A stretch of DNA of 64,000 nucleotides. Origin: Posidonia oceanica (lineage: Eukaryota; Streptophyta; Magnoliopsida; Alismatales; Posidoniaceae). Shown here one piece after another: positions 23,891-35,129 of the stretch. The DNA is taken from NCBI GenBank assembly GCA_037176725.1, contig JAZBRS010000075.1:77936001-78000000 (forward strand), given 5' to 3'. Below the pieces are notes generated by a model that worked only from the letters and a program-made list of their open reading frames with translations, was not told the origin of the DNA and made no database searches. Positions within the stretch are counted from its first letter, which is position 1, and each line of letters begins with the position of its first letter. Made by a program: the position numbers and the translations under genes.

Positions 23891-24576
23891 CTGTAGTAAT
23901 CCCGGTGTTTAGATCGTCCATGCACATTACCAGAAGCTCACGTGCACCGATCGGAATTAGGCTCACTATAAGCGGCTAAGTCTGAGGAGGAGGGCTCAAC
24001 TCGAAAACACTTAAAACAGAGGAGAAAAGATAAGAAAAGAAGATGATAAGACAATTCAGAGTCGCCACCGTATCTATTATCGGAAGTAAAGGAAAACCAG
24101 GGGAAATGCGCGAGTTAACATACAAAACCAAGGAAAGGCTGCAATGCAAATGAAAACAAATGCAAATGAAATGACTCATGCCTAGGATAAGGGCAATATG
24201 GTCATTACGGGCCAAAAGACTGGGCAAGGACTCCTGTTACGTGCGGGGAAAGTGTTAGGCACCCCCGACACACCTGAGAATCGGTCTTTCTAGGCTTACG
24301 CTTGCATACGCAGGAAAATGTAGGTTTGAATGCCTGAATGAATGCTCAAAGGTGTGCTCTAAGTGGTGGGAGGCAATGCAGGAAAGTAAACGTGCAGTGT
24401 AGGTGCTCAGCAACGCTGTCTGTGTTCCGAACCGGTCGAAACCTGGCTCGTGAGAACTCTAGGCAGTAAGAATCACTCTCTTATTTGCAAATGCAAGTAA
24501 GAAAGCAAAACGGCGGTAAAATCAAGTAATGCAGGCGACATGCAAGAGAAAACGACGTAAACGCGTGAAACGGAAG

Positions 24577-24856
24577 CGACACGCAAAATGGTGCAAGAAA
24601 ACAAGATCGGCACGCAAAACGGCACAAAAGACAGAGCGGCACGCATAACGGTGCGAAAAAACAAAGCCAGTACGCAAAACGGTGCAAGAAACAAGAGCGA
24701 CATGCAAAACGGTGTGAAAAAACAAAGTCAGCACTCAAAACGGTGCAAGAAACAAGAGCGGTACGCAAAACAGTGCCAAAAGGAAAGCGAGCACGCAAAA
24801 CGGTGCCAAAACAAAGCGGGCATGCAAAACGATGCCAAAAACGAGATAAAACACCG
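24577..24856 (-). repeat. Minisatellite, about 31-bp unit, about 9 copies
   Basis: Repeats of GCACGCAAAACGGTGCAAGA-like units with alternating variants. Both strands give long Arg/Cys/Phe- or Lys/Gln-rich open frames through the array; these are repeat artefacts. Confidence 0.85.
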
Positions 24857-25739
24857 AGAAAGCCATGCAGATGCAAAGAAAAGGAGCAAGAGAAGCAAAG
24901 GGGAGGCAAACAGCATAAGCGTGAGAACGAACGTTGTTTACGGACCGCACAATGTAGGTGTGAAGACCTACAAAGGGGAAAGGAAGCAAGTGGAGGGATT
25001 ACCACTGTCCTGCTACTGTTTTCCACCAAAGTGTCCCACGATGTGTCTCGCACGCTGTCAAAAGCTCGTGATGCGATCGGATCGTGGAAAAGGGGGAAGA
25101 AAGTTACAATTAGTGGTGAGCCCAGGGGAAACACAACATAAGGCATTGAGAGTACACGAAAATGGGAGATAGAGTTGATAGATAGGAACAGGGAGTCCTA
25201 ATTTACATGCTCGAGAAATTAGAAAGCAAAAACAATGCTTGCAATGCAAATATGGTGCAAATGAATGCTGTGCAGGGATTCAGAAGGACTTATCTTGGAA
25301 ACCTGAAGCCTGATTTGAGAAATTCTTGGTCCATGTTGAAGAGTGCTCCGCCGGGGTCGTGCAGGTAGCTTGGTTGAGAAGATCCGACGGCCAGATCAAA
25401 AGATATCCCAGCTTCAAGGCAGAGGGGCCAGAACAGGGGAGAAGAATGGATCTAGGTGTACAGGAGGTCCTAGGGGTGTGCAAAACAGGTCCTCCCATGT
25501 AAATGGGAGTTAAGTGCGCTTAAGTGTGTGCAGGAATGCCAAATGCAAAGATGCATGAGTGCAATGCATGCAGGAATGCAAGGAAAGGACCTAAGAATGA
25601 CTTTTCAGAAAACTTGGGAGCTTATGTACAAGTTTTGAAAAAGTGAGACCTAAATGCAAAGATTTTGAAAAATTAGGGGATTATATGTAAGATTTTTGAA
25701 AACTGGAGGGTCTGAGTGCAATTTTGCAAAATACAGGGT

Positions 25740-26190
25740 TTAGAATGCAATTTTATAAGGTAAACATGCATTAGAGTAAGTTTTGAAATCATGTGGAGGA
25801 TTAACATGCAATTTTGAAACATGGAGGGGTTGAAAGGCAATGTTATAAGCAAAAATGTGGTCTTAAATGGTCTGTGAATGCAAACAGAGGACGTATGTGT
25901 AATTTTTAAATATGCAGGGTCTAAAATGAAATTTTATAAGCAAAGATATGCATTTAAATAAGTTTATAAACATACAGAGGACTTATGTGTAATTTTGAAA
26001 TATGTATGGTCTAAAATGCAATTTTATAAGCAAAAACGTGATTTTTGAATGGTCTGTGCATTAATAGTGGACGTATGTGCAATTTTTAAATATGTGGGGT
26101 CTAAAATGCAATTTTATAAGCAAAAATATGCATTTAACAGATGCTGTGCATGAATATGGAGGACCTATATGCAAAAATTAAAATGCATGG
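25740..26190 (-). repeat. Tandem repeat of about 90 bp, about 5 units
   Basis: Units share TCTAAAATGCAATTTTATAA followed by GCAAAAATATG and GGACGTATGTGCAATTTT. Spacing between the ATTTTATAAGC landmarks at about 25740, 25835, 25925, 26015 and 26105 is 90-95 bp. Flanking DNA (25260-25740 and 26190-26570) is A-rich with more diverged copies of the same words. Confidence 0.75.
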
Positions 26191-26569
26191 GGGAAATAAT
26201 GCAATGTAGTAAGAAAAGTTGAAAAATAAATGCATAATCAATAGAGGAAAAGACAGGGTTCACAAGTGCAATTTACTAAGGTAAAATTAAAGCATTAAAT
26301 CAGATTATTAATTAAAGAACTAACATGCAATAATAAAAAGCTGCAGGGCTTGAACTAAAATAAACTTAAAAGGAAAACACAGTAGAAGGACTAACATGTA
26401 ATTAGACAGTTTTTTAAGTTTTTCATGCAATTTAATAAGATTTAAATTCAAAATTAAATGAATCATAAACGAAGGCAGTACCAGAATGTAATAAAATAAA
26501 AACAAAAGCTAAAAGTGCAATTTATGGCAAAATTTGCATGCTAACGGAAAATAAGAGCACAGTATTTTT

Positions 26570-27982
26570 GCAGAATGACGGCCACTGTAGCAGTTGCCAC
26601 CAGCGGCCGTCGAGGGAGGCAGAGGGATGCTGGGGCGGCGCAGAAGGGCGAGCAATGTTCACCGGAGCTTGACGGAGACCGGAGCAGCATCGGGGAGCCA
26701 TGGCACGGTCTGGAGATGACCGGAGACGACGACGGAGCACTGTGGAAGGTTTTAAAGCAGACCGGAGAACTGGAGCGGCGAGAGGGCATTCTGAAAGCAC
26801 GGCTGTGCTCCCGGAGTCCGTGCGGTCCTAGGACGACGATCGGCGAGATGTTCTGGTGCTGGAACGGCGATCCGAGCTCAGAGCTCGCTGGAGAAGAAGA
26901 GGTCAACGGCGGTGCTAACTTCGGCACAGAGGCGGCAAAACCCTAATCTAATGGGCGGAAAAGCTAGAGGGGAGAAGAACTAGGTTACAGGGAAAGAAAA
27001 TTACCTGTTTTGCTGGCTGAGACGCTCCCCCGACGTGAGCTGTTTTAGAGGTTGCCGGCGAGGTTGGACCGAGCACTGCGGGCGTCTGGAGTCACTCCAC
27101 ACAATCCTCCAATGCTTGCTGGATAGTTGAACCGAAGCTCTAAAGGCCGGCGCGAGGAATGGGTTCAATGGGTGCTCTGCGGGTCGCCGGAGGTGGGGAA
27201 GGGTGTCCACTGCTCTCTGGCTCAATTGGAGGGTGCTAGTGAGTCGCTGGAGGTCTGGGGGTGGATTCTGGATGCTCAGGTTGGGTCGTGGAGGTCTGAG
27301 GTGGAAGATTGGTGCTGGTAGATTTTTGGGCAGAAGACTGGGTTAAGTGTTTGAAGTGGAAGACTCCGGCTGTGGTGGGGGTTAGGGCTGAGCCTTCAGT
27401 GCTTTGGGGAGATGGGATTCTGGTGAGTTGGGGGGCGTTTAGTGGGTTGCAGTGCTGGGAATTTTAGAGGAAGTGGGAGTTGGGTTATGTGGTGGAAAAC
27501 GGAAGTGTCGGGGTGATTTCAGGGATGGATTCGGCTGTGGAATGGGAGGGTGTATTGCTGGGATTCTGGACGAGATTGGGGGGTGAATTGTGAGTGGTTT
27601 GAGGGCTGTTGGATGCTCTGGTTTCAGTGGAATCAAAGGGAAAGAAGAGGGCTGAACTGGCTAAGGGAGAAGGAGAGGGATTCGGTGCTCTCTGCTGCTC
27701 TGGATGCTCTCTCTCTCTCGGACGACAAAAGGCGATCAAGGAGGAGAAGGCTGGAGGCTTTATCAGGGGCTGGGATTGAACGAGCGCGCTGGATTTTGAA
27801 AATCCACCGGTGGGAGCAGCAGCTACAGCAGCGTGGACAGCGGAGGCGACGGGCATTAATTGCCCCCCCGAAGATCCTGCTGAGAGCTGAGAGAGGGGGG
27901 GATGAGTTGGATGCTGAGGTGATCGGGAGGGAAGAAGAAATCAAATTCAAAGAGGAGAGGGAGAGAGCTGGCGGGAGAGAAG
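26570..27982. other. GC-rich block inside the T1 LTR, no supported gene
   Basis: Base composition rises sharply and open frames of 60-147 codons occur on both strands (for example 26575-26946 and 27550-27993 on the plus strand). None shows a recognised domain, and both strands are about equally open. In the LTR transcript orientation (minus) this would be U3 or 5' UTR-like DNA. Possibly captured host promoter or 5' UTR sequence. Confidence 0.35.
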
Positions 27983-29040
27983 ACTGTGGATGAAGAAGAA
28001 GAAGAAGGAGAAGGAGAGAAGAAGAGGAGGCTGGCTAACAGGCTGTGGGCCGGGCTGCGCGAAAAAGAAAGAAAAAAAAAACGAAAGAAGAAAGGAGGGG
28101 AAGAGGTGGAATGGGCCGGACTGGGCCCAGAAAAAAGAGAAAGAAAAATAAAAAGAAAGGAAGAAAGGAAGAAAGGGAAAAGAAGAAGGGAAAGAAGAAG
28201 GAAATAAAAAAAATAAAAATAAAATAAAAATAGAAAAGGATGATAAAAGTTTTTAGAGTAGTTGTGTTTTAAGTTAGGACTTTGATTAGGTTTTTTAATG
28301 ATTGTTTTTTATTAGTTAATTAGGATTAAAGAGTTCTAGATTTGATTAGGGTTTTTAGGGTTTTCTTTTCTTTAAATTGTTTTTGATTTTGTTTAAATGT
28401 TTGTTAAGTTTTTTTTTAATTGTTTTTTAATTATGTTTTTCTTGTTAAGTATTTGGGGTGTTAATTAGGATTTTTTAAAGTTTGTTTTTAAATTAATTAG
28501 GGTGGGTTTTAGGTTTTTGATTTTAGTCTTTTCTTTAAGTCTTTTTTGATTTGTTTTTGATTTTGTTTGTTAAGTCTTTTTTAATATATTTTTTTTTGTT
28601 TAGTTGAGTGTTTTCCTTGTTAAGTTCTTAATTAATTAAGTGTTTTTAGATTTTTTTATTGTTTGTTTTTTGCTTTCTAATTAGGTTTTCAAATTGCCTC
28701 TTTTTAGGATTGTTAAGTTAAGTTAAGTTTTTTTTTGTTTGACTTAGCATTTTTAATTGTTTTCTTTCCTTTTAGGATTTGTTTTTTGATTGTTTTTAGT
28801 AGGTTTTTTTTTTCTTTTGCTTGTTTTGATTACATTTTGGTTTTTTGCTTGATTTTATAGCATTTTCTTTTTGTTTGTTTTGCATTTTTTAAGTTGCATT
28901 CTTAGTTTTTAGTTTTAGTTAGATTTAGTTAGGCATTTGTTTTTTAACTGTTTGTTTATTGTTTTTAATTATTTTTCTTAGGATTTTGGTTTGTTTTCCT
29001 TCTGTTTCAGAGTTTTAGAGGTTTTTAAGGGTTTTTTAGG
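27983..29040. repeat. Purine tract (27983-28245) followed by T-rich block (28246-29040)
   Basis: GAAGAAGAAGGAGAAGG-type purine sequence turns abruptly into 800 bp dominated by TTTTTAG, GTTTTTT and TTAGG words on the plus strand. No gene. 29041-29733 is the remainder of the LTR start, partly GA-rich. Confidence 0.75.
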
Positions 29041-29733
29041 GATTTAGTAGAAGAGAGGAAAAGAAAAAAAAAGGAAGAAGGAAAAGGAGAAATGGAGTAA
29101 AGAAGAAAGAGAGGAGTTGAAAGAAAATAATTTTTAGAAAATCAAAGAAAATGTTAAAAATAAGATAAAAATACAAATAAGATTCAGAAGAGATAGATGC
29201 ACAAGGAAGGCCCACAGCCAGGCAAGAAGAAGGGAGAGAAGGGAGCGAAAAGAAGGAGGATAATCAGGAGAGAGAGAGAGGAGAGAGAAAAGAATAATTT
29301 AGGAGAGAGAAAAGGATAATTTGATGAAATGAAGGGGTTAGAGGTTTAGAAAAGAGGTGAAATTTGGGGAGTGTGTGGCCTAGGATCTCTAGTGTTGGAC
29401 CTAAGGTTTGGGTTTGGTTTTGGGAAAGTTTTGGAAGAATTTTGAGGTGTAGAAAAAGGGTAGTTTTACCTAGGTTATCTAGGATTTTTGGGAGTAGTTT
29501 TGATTTGAAAATTTGATGGTTTTTGGGTAGGTTTGCTAAGTTGGGAATGGTGAATTTTCCTATGGTTTTTGAATAGTTTTTGCGCTTGGAAAAGGGGTGT
29601 GATTGTAGGTTAAGTTTGGGCTTGTTTTGGAAAGAAGGATGAAAAGGAATGTGTAGGTTTGGACCTAAATTTGGTTCCAGAAGCCAACAGAGGTTTCCAA
29701 TTGATTCAAGCCTGTCAAAATGAGGTGTCAACA

Positions 29734-29995
29734 GGTGGGAAGGAAAGAGAGAGAGGGAGGGAGAGAGAGAGAGAGAGAGGAAGAGAGAGAACAAGGCAGG
29801 GACCAGACAACAATCTGTCCCACCAACCACGACAAGTGCAAGTCTACCACAACAATACAGGTGGAGACCCACACAAATCACAGATGGGGCCCACAACAAC
29901 TCAAGTGGGGCTCGCAAGGCCAATAACACCCGACGAAAGCCAAGAAATTTATTAAAGAAATACAAATACAAGGAAATGAATTCCCGGGTGTTACA
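29734..29995 (-). repeat. F1 solo LTR, first 262 bp (inverse), with (GA)n
   Basis: Inverse copy of the first part of the R2 LTR: shares TGTAACAC(T/C)CGG start, the GTGGGGCCCA-rich stretch (29870-29920) and the CT microsatellite (here (GA)n at 29745-29800). Confidence 0.85.
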
Positions 29996-30000
29996 TGGGG

Positions 30001-30889
30001 TGAGTAGCTTTCCCAGGTGGGGATCGCTTTTGAGGCGTCTCTGGTGACGAGATGGCAGGACGGACACGTTCCTCCATAGAGCGGGTGTCCGTGACAGTGC
30101 AGTGAGCTGCAGGGATAAGTCCCTAGCTACTACTTGAGGCCAGGTCGGTTGCTTGGCGCCAAGCAACACGGCTAGTTGTGGTTTGTACCCGCGGGGCTGT
30201 GTTTGGTTGTTGCTGGCCATATTAGGCCTAGAGCTTTGCCTGATTTTGGGCTTCGTGAGGTTTTACTGTGTTTTGAGCCATATTGGGCCTAATGCTTTCC
30301 GCCTATTGACGACGTGTGGTTTTGGTTTAAGTTTTGGGCTAGTGGGCCGTTGTGTTAATTGAGGAAACGTTTACGAGGAATTTCCGTCTTGTTTTGGTCG
30401 ATGGGTCAAGTGTTTTCCCAGTCTGAGAGGTTGGAGGTTTTTGAGTTGTGCTGAGGTTTTGGGCCGGTGGGCCGTGGTTTGCGAAAATGATTTGTAAACA
30501 CCTATCTTTCCCGGTTTTGGCATATTGGCTTTGGGAAAGGTATTTTAATTGATTATAATGCTTATTATGGAACCGGATTTGGGATTTTGACCGGTTGTGC
30601 CGTATTCTGGTTTTTATGCCAGTTTGTCGCGTGGTTTTTGCGAGGTGTGTGCTGGGTGACGATTTCTAGTCACTCACGTGTACTTTGTGTGGTTTTCAGT
30701 TGCAGGTGCAAATTGTTAGCTGGTTCGGAGTCATAGTGCATATAGTGGGAGTCACGTAGCTGTCCACTGCAGGTTCCTGGCACAGATATTTGTTGTTTAG
30801 CCCTGTAGTTAACTGTTTATGTAATAGTTAATTATGTTTTAAATTTTTGTTGGGCTTGTTTTTGTGCTGTTGCGATTGGGATCGTGACA
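30001..30889 (+). repeat. R2 5' LTR, right part
   Basis: Continues the LTR from TGAGTAGCTTTCCC after the duplicated TGGGG and ends GGGATCGTGACA. Aligns in inverse with about 15922-16855 of the F1 solo LTR (for example GGGAGTCACGTAGCTGTCCA at 30750 and its complement near 16040). Confidence 0.85.
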
Positions 30890-30893
30890 GATC

Positions 30894-30907
30894 TGGTATT
30901 AGAGCCC
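30894..30907 (+). other. R2 primer binding site (tRNA-iMet type)
   Basis: TGGTATTAGAGCCC, four bases after the LTR end; one C-to-T difference from the usual TGGTATCAGAGCC. Confidence 0.85.
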
Positions 30908-31064
30908 AGGTTCACTAGGTTGTACTAGCGTAGGAGTGGTCAGTCTAATGACTCCATAGGAAATTGCATATCATGATCGAGTCTACACCTGTTGTTTTAG
31001 CATATATTATTGTTTGTCTTATTGACTGTGGTGCAGGATATTGTTGTTTCTCTTCTGTTTTAGC

Positions 31065-31942
31065 ATGTCTCGCCGTGGCCGTTGGAAGGACAAGGCCCCT
31101 GTTAAGGAACATTGCTCTCGAGAGGAGAGTGGTTGGTAGGGCGTGCGGACGGAGTTGCGAGGCTGGATACACGGGATCTCTCATGCATTTGGCAAGAGTG
31201 GCTCTGGTAGAGCGTCTGAGGGAGATTCATGGCTACGCCAATTGAGCAAGCTCTACCCACCGACATTTAAGGGTATTGGTACTCCTGAGGAGAGGCAGGC
31301 GAAGAGATTTCCGGAAGGCCTTCAGCCCAACTTGAGGGTGAAGGTGATGAGCTGCCGATGAACGACGGTAGCTGAGATGGTCCAGATGGCTTCCCGCTTT
31401 GAAGAGGAGTACAACCAGTTTGTGAGTGCTTACTCCAAGGAGAATGCCAAGACGCCCTTGACTTCCCGGTTCTTTGTCTCTAGTTCACCGAGTTCCAGTG
31501 GCACGAGTAGCCAAGGAAGAGAAAGAAGGACAAAACTGGCAGTGGTTCTGGTGTCCGACGTAGTTTTGCTAGAGGTGGTGGTGCTGGCCCTGCCTCCAGT
31601 GCCTGGCACAGCATTGCAGGAGTTGGTAGCACCGGTCTGAGTCAGGCAACTTCGAGTGGACAGGGTGGCGCTCAGTGTTTCCAGTGTGGCCAGATGGGTC
31701 ACTTTGCAGCGCACTGCTCTCGAGCACAGCAGGCGACGAATCGTAGCGGAGTGGTGTGCTACAACTGTGGAAAATCGGGACATGTGCAGAGGTTGTGTCC
31801 AGATCCTCCCAAGAGAGTGGGGAATGTGCCACACCAGCTGACCTGGGGACGTGTGTTCACCATTTCAGCTCCGAACTGTGAGCCCTCTGTTGATGTTATA
31901 GAGGGTAAGTCCCTGTACTTTCCTTGGGTGGTGTGACCCATT
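31065..31942 (+). pseudogene. R2 gag with two CCHC zinc knuckles
   Basis: A plausible start ATG at 31065 opens MSRRGRWKDK, then a TAG follows after 24 codons. Further along, LSKLYPPTFKGIGTPE runs straight into ERQAKRFPEGLQPNLRVKV. In related Gag proteins these motifs are separated by well over a hundred residues, so most of the capsid region is deleted. After another stop, EMVQMASRFEEEYNQF is seen. Two intact zinc knuckles follow: CFQCGQMGHFAAHC (31676-31717) and CYNCGKSGHVQRLC (31757-31798), both C-x2-C-x4-H-x4-C. Gag would bind and package the element RNA; this copy is defective. Confidence 0.85.
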
Positions 31943-32022
31943 GTATGTTGTTTCTTCCCCCTGTAGTATGGATCTTGTTGTTTTATTAGGGATGTTATTG
32001 GTTGTGCTTTGGCTTTAGGTTC

Positions 32023-32330
32023 TTATCTTTTGGCGGGCTGAATGGCCAAAGTTCTGTTTGACTTAGGGAGTACGTTCTCTTTTGTCTCCGAGTAATTTGC
32101 GGCAGAGCTGGATGATGTAACAGCCAAGTTAGCTTTCCACCTAGACGTTGTAACACCACTGGGTGAGCACAGTTTCGCGTGGAGATATTTGCCTTCTGTC
32201 GATCTGGTGATGATTGGCCGAGAGTTCGATGCTACTCTCATCCTCATGGGCATGAATGAGTTTGATGTCATCTTGGGCATGGACTGGCTGAGCCATCATT
32301 CTGCTTTGATCGACTGTACTCGTAGGAGGA
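32023..32330 (+). pseudogene. R2 aspartic protease
   Basis: Plus-strand reading MAKVLFDLGSTFSFVSE, then AELDDVTAKLAFHLDVVTPL, followed by MNEFDVILGMDWLSHHSAL, the standard Ty3/gypsy protease end. The active-site triad normally reads D-S-G and here reads DLG. A TGA sits just before MAKVL and a TAA after FVSE. Cleavage function is therefore lost. Confidence 0.85.
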
Positions 32331-33225
32331 TTTTCTTTGGAGCTGCTGATGCTGATTCCTTCTTTGTGGAAGGTGTGCGCCAGGGTGAGCCTAAGCTTGT
32401 GATTTCTGCTATGAAGGTTAACAAGTCTTTGACTCAAGAATGTGTGGGGTACCTTACTAGTATGGTTACCTCTACTTCTCCGGAGTCGGGTGTTCACAAC
32501 ATATATATCGTGTGTGAATATCCCGACATTTTTCCTGATTATCTGCCTGGCATGCCGCCTCACAGGGAAGTAGAGTTCTTTATTGAATTGACTACGGGGA
32601 GTGGTGCTGTTGCGAAGAATTCTTATCGGATGGCACCAGCTGAATTGTGAGAGCTCAAGGCCCAGCTGCAGGAGTTGCTGGACAAAGAGTTCATCAGGCC
32701 AAGTGTGTCTCCGTGGGAGGCGCCTGTCTTGTTCGTTCGTAAGAAAGATGGTTCACTCCGATTGTGTATAGACTACCGGATGTTGAACCAGATTACAGTG
32801 AAGAACAAGTATCCCTTGTCCCACGTTAAGGACCTGTTTGACCAATTGCAGTCTGCTTCCGTCTTCTCGAAGATTAATCTGAGATTAGGATATCACCAGT
32901 TGAGGATCCATGATTCAGACATCCAGAAGACTGCTTTCCAGACGCGGTATGGCCACTATGAGTTTACGGTTATGCCCTTTGGCTTAACCAACGCCCCTGC
33001 CGCATTCATGGAATTGATGAACCGGATCTTCAGGTCGTTGTAGACGACATCTTGGTCTACTCTTCAGATGAGGAAGCTCATGCCCAACATCTGAGGGCAG
33101 TGCTGGATGTTCTGAGGCAGTACCAGTTGTATGCCAAGTTCTCCAAGTGCGAGTTCTGGTTGAGTGAGGTTATGTTCCTCGGCCACCTTATCTCTGGAGA
33201 CGGTGTCAGAGTTGATCTTGCCAAG
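32331..33225 (+). pseudogene. R2 reverse transcriptase, N-terminal and catalytic part
   Basis: Copies the element RNA into DNA in intact relatives. Visible motifs: [53 protein letters not shown] (normally IDLRSGYHQ, so the first catalytic Asp is Asn), [20 protein letters not shown] and, after a frameshift with loss of a few codons near 33040, [19 protein letters not shown] with the DD pair. A TGA interrupts at 32648. The domain is cut at LAK by the solo LTR inserted at 33226 and resumes at 34634. Confidence 0.9.
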
Positions 33226-34628
33226 TGTGGATATGGGGTTTTGTGAGCGAGAAGAAGAAGATGATGGATGGGAGGTTTAGGGGAAGAAGAAGGTTTCTTT
33301 TTGGCTCCCTCTTTTGCTCGCTTTATCTTCTCTTTCTTGAGGTTCCCTTTCTTTGTATCCGACTCCGTCACTCCACGTGTGATAGAATTGGTGTGATCGC
33401 CACTCTCGATTCGCTTTCGTCGGCCCTCGAGACGCCTTTGGAGAGATGTAGTGTGGTTGCGGGTTCAGCTACCTTGGGACAACGCCAACATTGCCCAAGG
33501 GTGCCCGTGCTCGGTAAGCTCTTTCTTCCTTCTTCCTCCTTGTATGACAAATGTTAGTAAAGCAAAACAACCAAGACAATATAAAAATGGATCAATATGT
33601 GTAGTAATCTATCCAGAGTTAGTAGAAATGAAAGTAAAGAAAACGTAGTGAGATACGTACCCGAGGGGTTTGATCCCCCCGGTTGCAAATGAAAGATATG
33701 TATGCCTAGTTAAAAGTATATGAACTTTAAATAAAAATGCTTGATTATACTACAGAATTAAACATGTAATATCAGAAAAATAAAAAGGAAATGAATGAAA
33801 TAGAGCCTCCTTTGTCTATGCACAAGGTGCAAATCGTGTTGGCATGAAACCAACAACGACAAAAGGATCCTCAAGCTTTTCTAAGACTCTCCTTCTTTCA
33901 AAAACTCTCTTCTCTTTTGCAATTCTTAAGGACCTCACTTCTCTAAGATTTTTAATCGCAAGAGCATGTGAGTTCTAAAAGTTTCTTAGCTTCTTTTCTC
34001 TCTTCAAATTCCGGCCTTCAACTCAATAGGGGTACCCCTGCTTTTATAGAAGCAAGGGAGAAACAAAAAAGGACACAAATGCCAAGTAAGCAGAGTTTCC
34101 TGTTTTAGAAGTGTTATACGCTGGAAAACCAGCGTATAACGTTATAAGCGAGAGAACTCGCGTATAACGACCTCCGAGGCATAACTGTCAGGATTAGAGA
34201 AGATTCTCCAATTAAGGAGTCTTTAAGTGCGATTAAACTCAGCTTTGATGGGTCAACAGGTTCCAAAGAAGGCAAAAACATGATTTCTGGATTAGGCCAA
34301 ATAAGGAAAGCTTTGACTGACTGGGTAGTCACGTTGGACGCTGGAAAGCCAGTGGCTAATGTTAGCCACTGGAAAACTAGCGGCCAACGTTGTACGCCGA
34401 GAATCAGCAGACAACACCCTTAATTAATCAGTTTGACCTCCAAATTTGGTCAGGACGTGAAGAACACTTACGTTGCCAACATTTGGGGCTTAGAAAGGTA
34501 CAGTATTTTGGACTTGAGAGGAACATTTGGTTCAAGTGAGATTCAGAAATGGGTGGAGGACCTTTAAAAGCGACCTAATGCAAGAGACTATCCTAATATG
34601 AAGGGAGTGCCAAAGCGGGGTATCTACA
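33226..34628 (-). mobile_element. Solo LTR of family F2, minus strand
   Basis: 1403 bp from TGTGGATATGGGG to GGGGTATCTACA, i.e. the inverse of an F2 LTR (compare 51620-52960 and 59515-60862). Flanked by CCAAG on both sides (33221-33225, 34629-34633). R2's RT reading frame resumes exactly after the second CCAAG. Minus-strand TATAAAAG at 34048-34041. Upstream of it are two tandem hairpins (34113-34168) and a further module group (34332-34403). Confidence 0.93.
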
Positions 34629-34633
34629 CCAAG

Positions 34634-34972
34634 GTTGAGGCAATTAGCAATTGGCAGAGACCTAGGACCGTGATAGAGATTAGAAGTTTCCTGAGATTAG
34701 CAGGTTACTATAGGAGGTTTATCAGGGATTTCTATTCTATCGCTTCATCCCTGACAGCGCTCACCAAAGAAGGGGTTCCGTTTATTTGGGACAAAGACTA
34801 TGAGGCGAGTTTCAATGAGTTGAAGGCTTGTCTGACTTCTGCTCCTATTCTGACCTTGCCTTCTGGTAGTGGTGGCTTCACTGTTTATAATGATGCCAGT
34901 GGTGTTGGTTTGGGTAGTGTTTTGATGCAGCGTGGCAACGTTGTGGCATATGCCTCTCATCAACTGAAGGAC
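34634..34972 (+). pseudogene. R2 RT C-terminus and RNase H start
   Basis: Continues the RT frame after the solo LTR: VEAISNWQRPRTVIEIRSFL and LAGYYRRFIRDFYSIASSLT, then TLPSGSGGFTVYNDASGVGL and GSVLMQRGNVVAYASHQLKD of RNase H (the first catalytic Asp in YNDAS retained). Open over this stretch. Ends at AGGAC (34968-34972), where F2 sequence begins. Confidence 0.9.
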
Positions 34973-35052
34973 TGTGGATATGGGTTTTTGGTGAGGAGAA
35001 GGAATTTTTTGGGAGAAGAAAGAAGGCTTCGCCCCTCCCTTCTTTGTTGCTA
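34973..35052 (-). other. Fragment of an F2-type LTR end (minus) at the nest junction
   Basis: Begins TGTGGATATGGG like the left end of the minus-strand F2 solo LTR at 33226 and resembles it for about 70 bp (GAGGAGAAGG, GAAGAAAGAAGG), then changes into F2 leader sequence in plus orientation. The TG start right after AGGAC suggests a true insertion point, but no right-hand AGGAC was found in the window. Read as the scar of two F2 copies in opposite orientation. Confidence 0.5.
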
Positions 35053-35055
35053 TTG

Positions 35056-35097
35056 TGCGTCCAACATTATACGCCTTACACTGAGGCGTATTACGCC
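35056..35097 (+). promoter_or_regulatory. Palindromic modules in the F2-C leader
   Basis: GTGCGTCCAACATTATACGC and GGCGTATTACGCC-type words just before gag; same family as the modules in F2 LTRs, and in the same position as 54385-54432 of F2-B. Confidence 0.6.
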
Positions 35098-35129
35098 CTG
35101 AAGCCAATTCCATCTCAAACGCTGCAGCA

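Larger units (their letters stand above)
18241..29733 (-). mobile_element. T1: Tat/Ogre-like Ty3/gypsy element, minus strand, 3' half lost
   Basis: The 5' LTR starts at 29733 with TGTTGACACCTCATTTTG, a beginning common to Tat-lineage LTRs. Internal order on the minus strand: PBS (23890-23869), leader, gag (22612 to about 20500), gag-pol linker, protease (19459-18821), linker (18820 to about 18290). RT, RNase H, integrase and the 3' LTR are absent. The element breaks off around 18241-18290 directly into F1 LTR sequence, which fits a deletion that removed both T1's 3' half and part of the F1 LTR. Confidence 0.8.
23892..29733 (-). repeat. T1 5' LTR (unusually long, about 5.8 kb)
   Basis: Runs from TGTTGACACC at 29733 to TACA at 23892. 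No partner LTR survives, so the limits rest on the Tat-type start and the adjacent PBS. It contains a 31-bp minisatellite, an array of about 90-bp repeats, a GC-rich block (26570-27980), a purine tract and a T-rich block. Part of the length could be unrecognised insertions. Confidence 0.55.
15922..29995 (-). mobile_element. Solo LTR of the R2 family (F1), minus strand, itself split by T1
   Basis: Left terminus TGTAACGACCCGAG (LTR 3' end in inverse) and right terminus CGGGTGTTACA (LTR 5' end in inverse). Both sides carry the duplication TGGGG (15917-15921, 29996-30000). The parts 29734-29995 and 15922 to about 18240 align in inverse with the R2 LTR (13988-15921 plus 30001-30889). No internal region of this family is present between them, only T1, so it is a solo LTR. 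Roughly 350-400 bp of LTR sequence corresponding to R2 positions about 14250-14640 is missing at the T1 left junction. Confidence 0.85.

Noticed and set aside
24481..25146. 221-codon Cys/Arg/Phe-rich minus-strand frame and Lys/Gln-rich plus-strand frames
   Set aside because: Generated by the 31-bp minisatellite in the T1 LTR; no domain.
29264..30220. 318-codon minus-strand frame
   Set aside because: Runs across the border of T1, the F1 solo LTR and the R2 LTR, so it spans three separate insertions and cannot be a gene.
34973..35052. Start of a complete minus-strand F2 element
   Set aside because: Only about 70-80 bp match an LTR end; what follows is plus-strand leader and gag, and no matching right end with AGGAC was found. 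Listed as a junction fragment instead.
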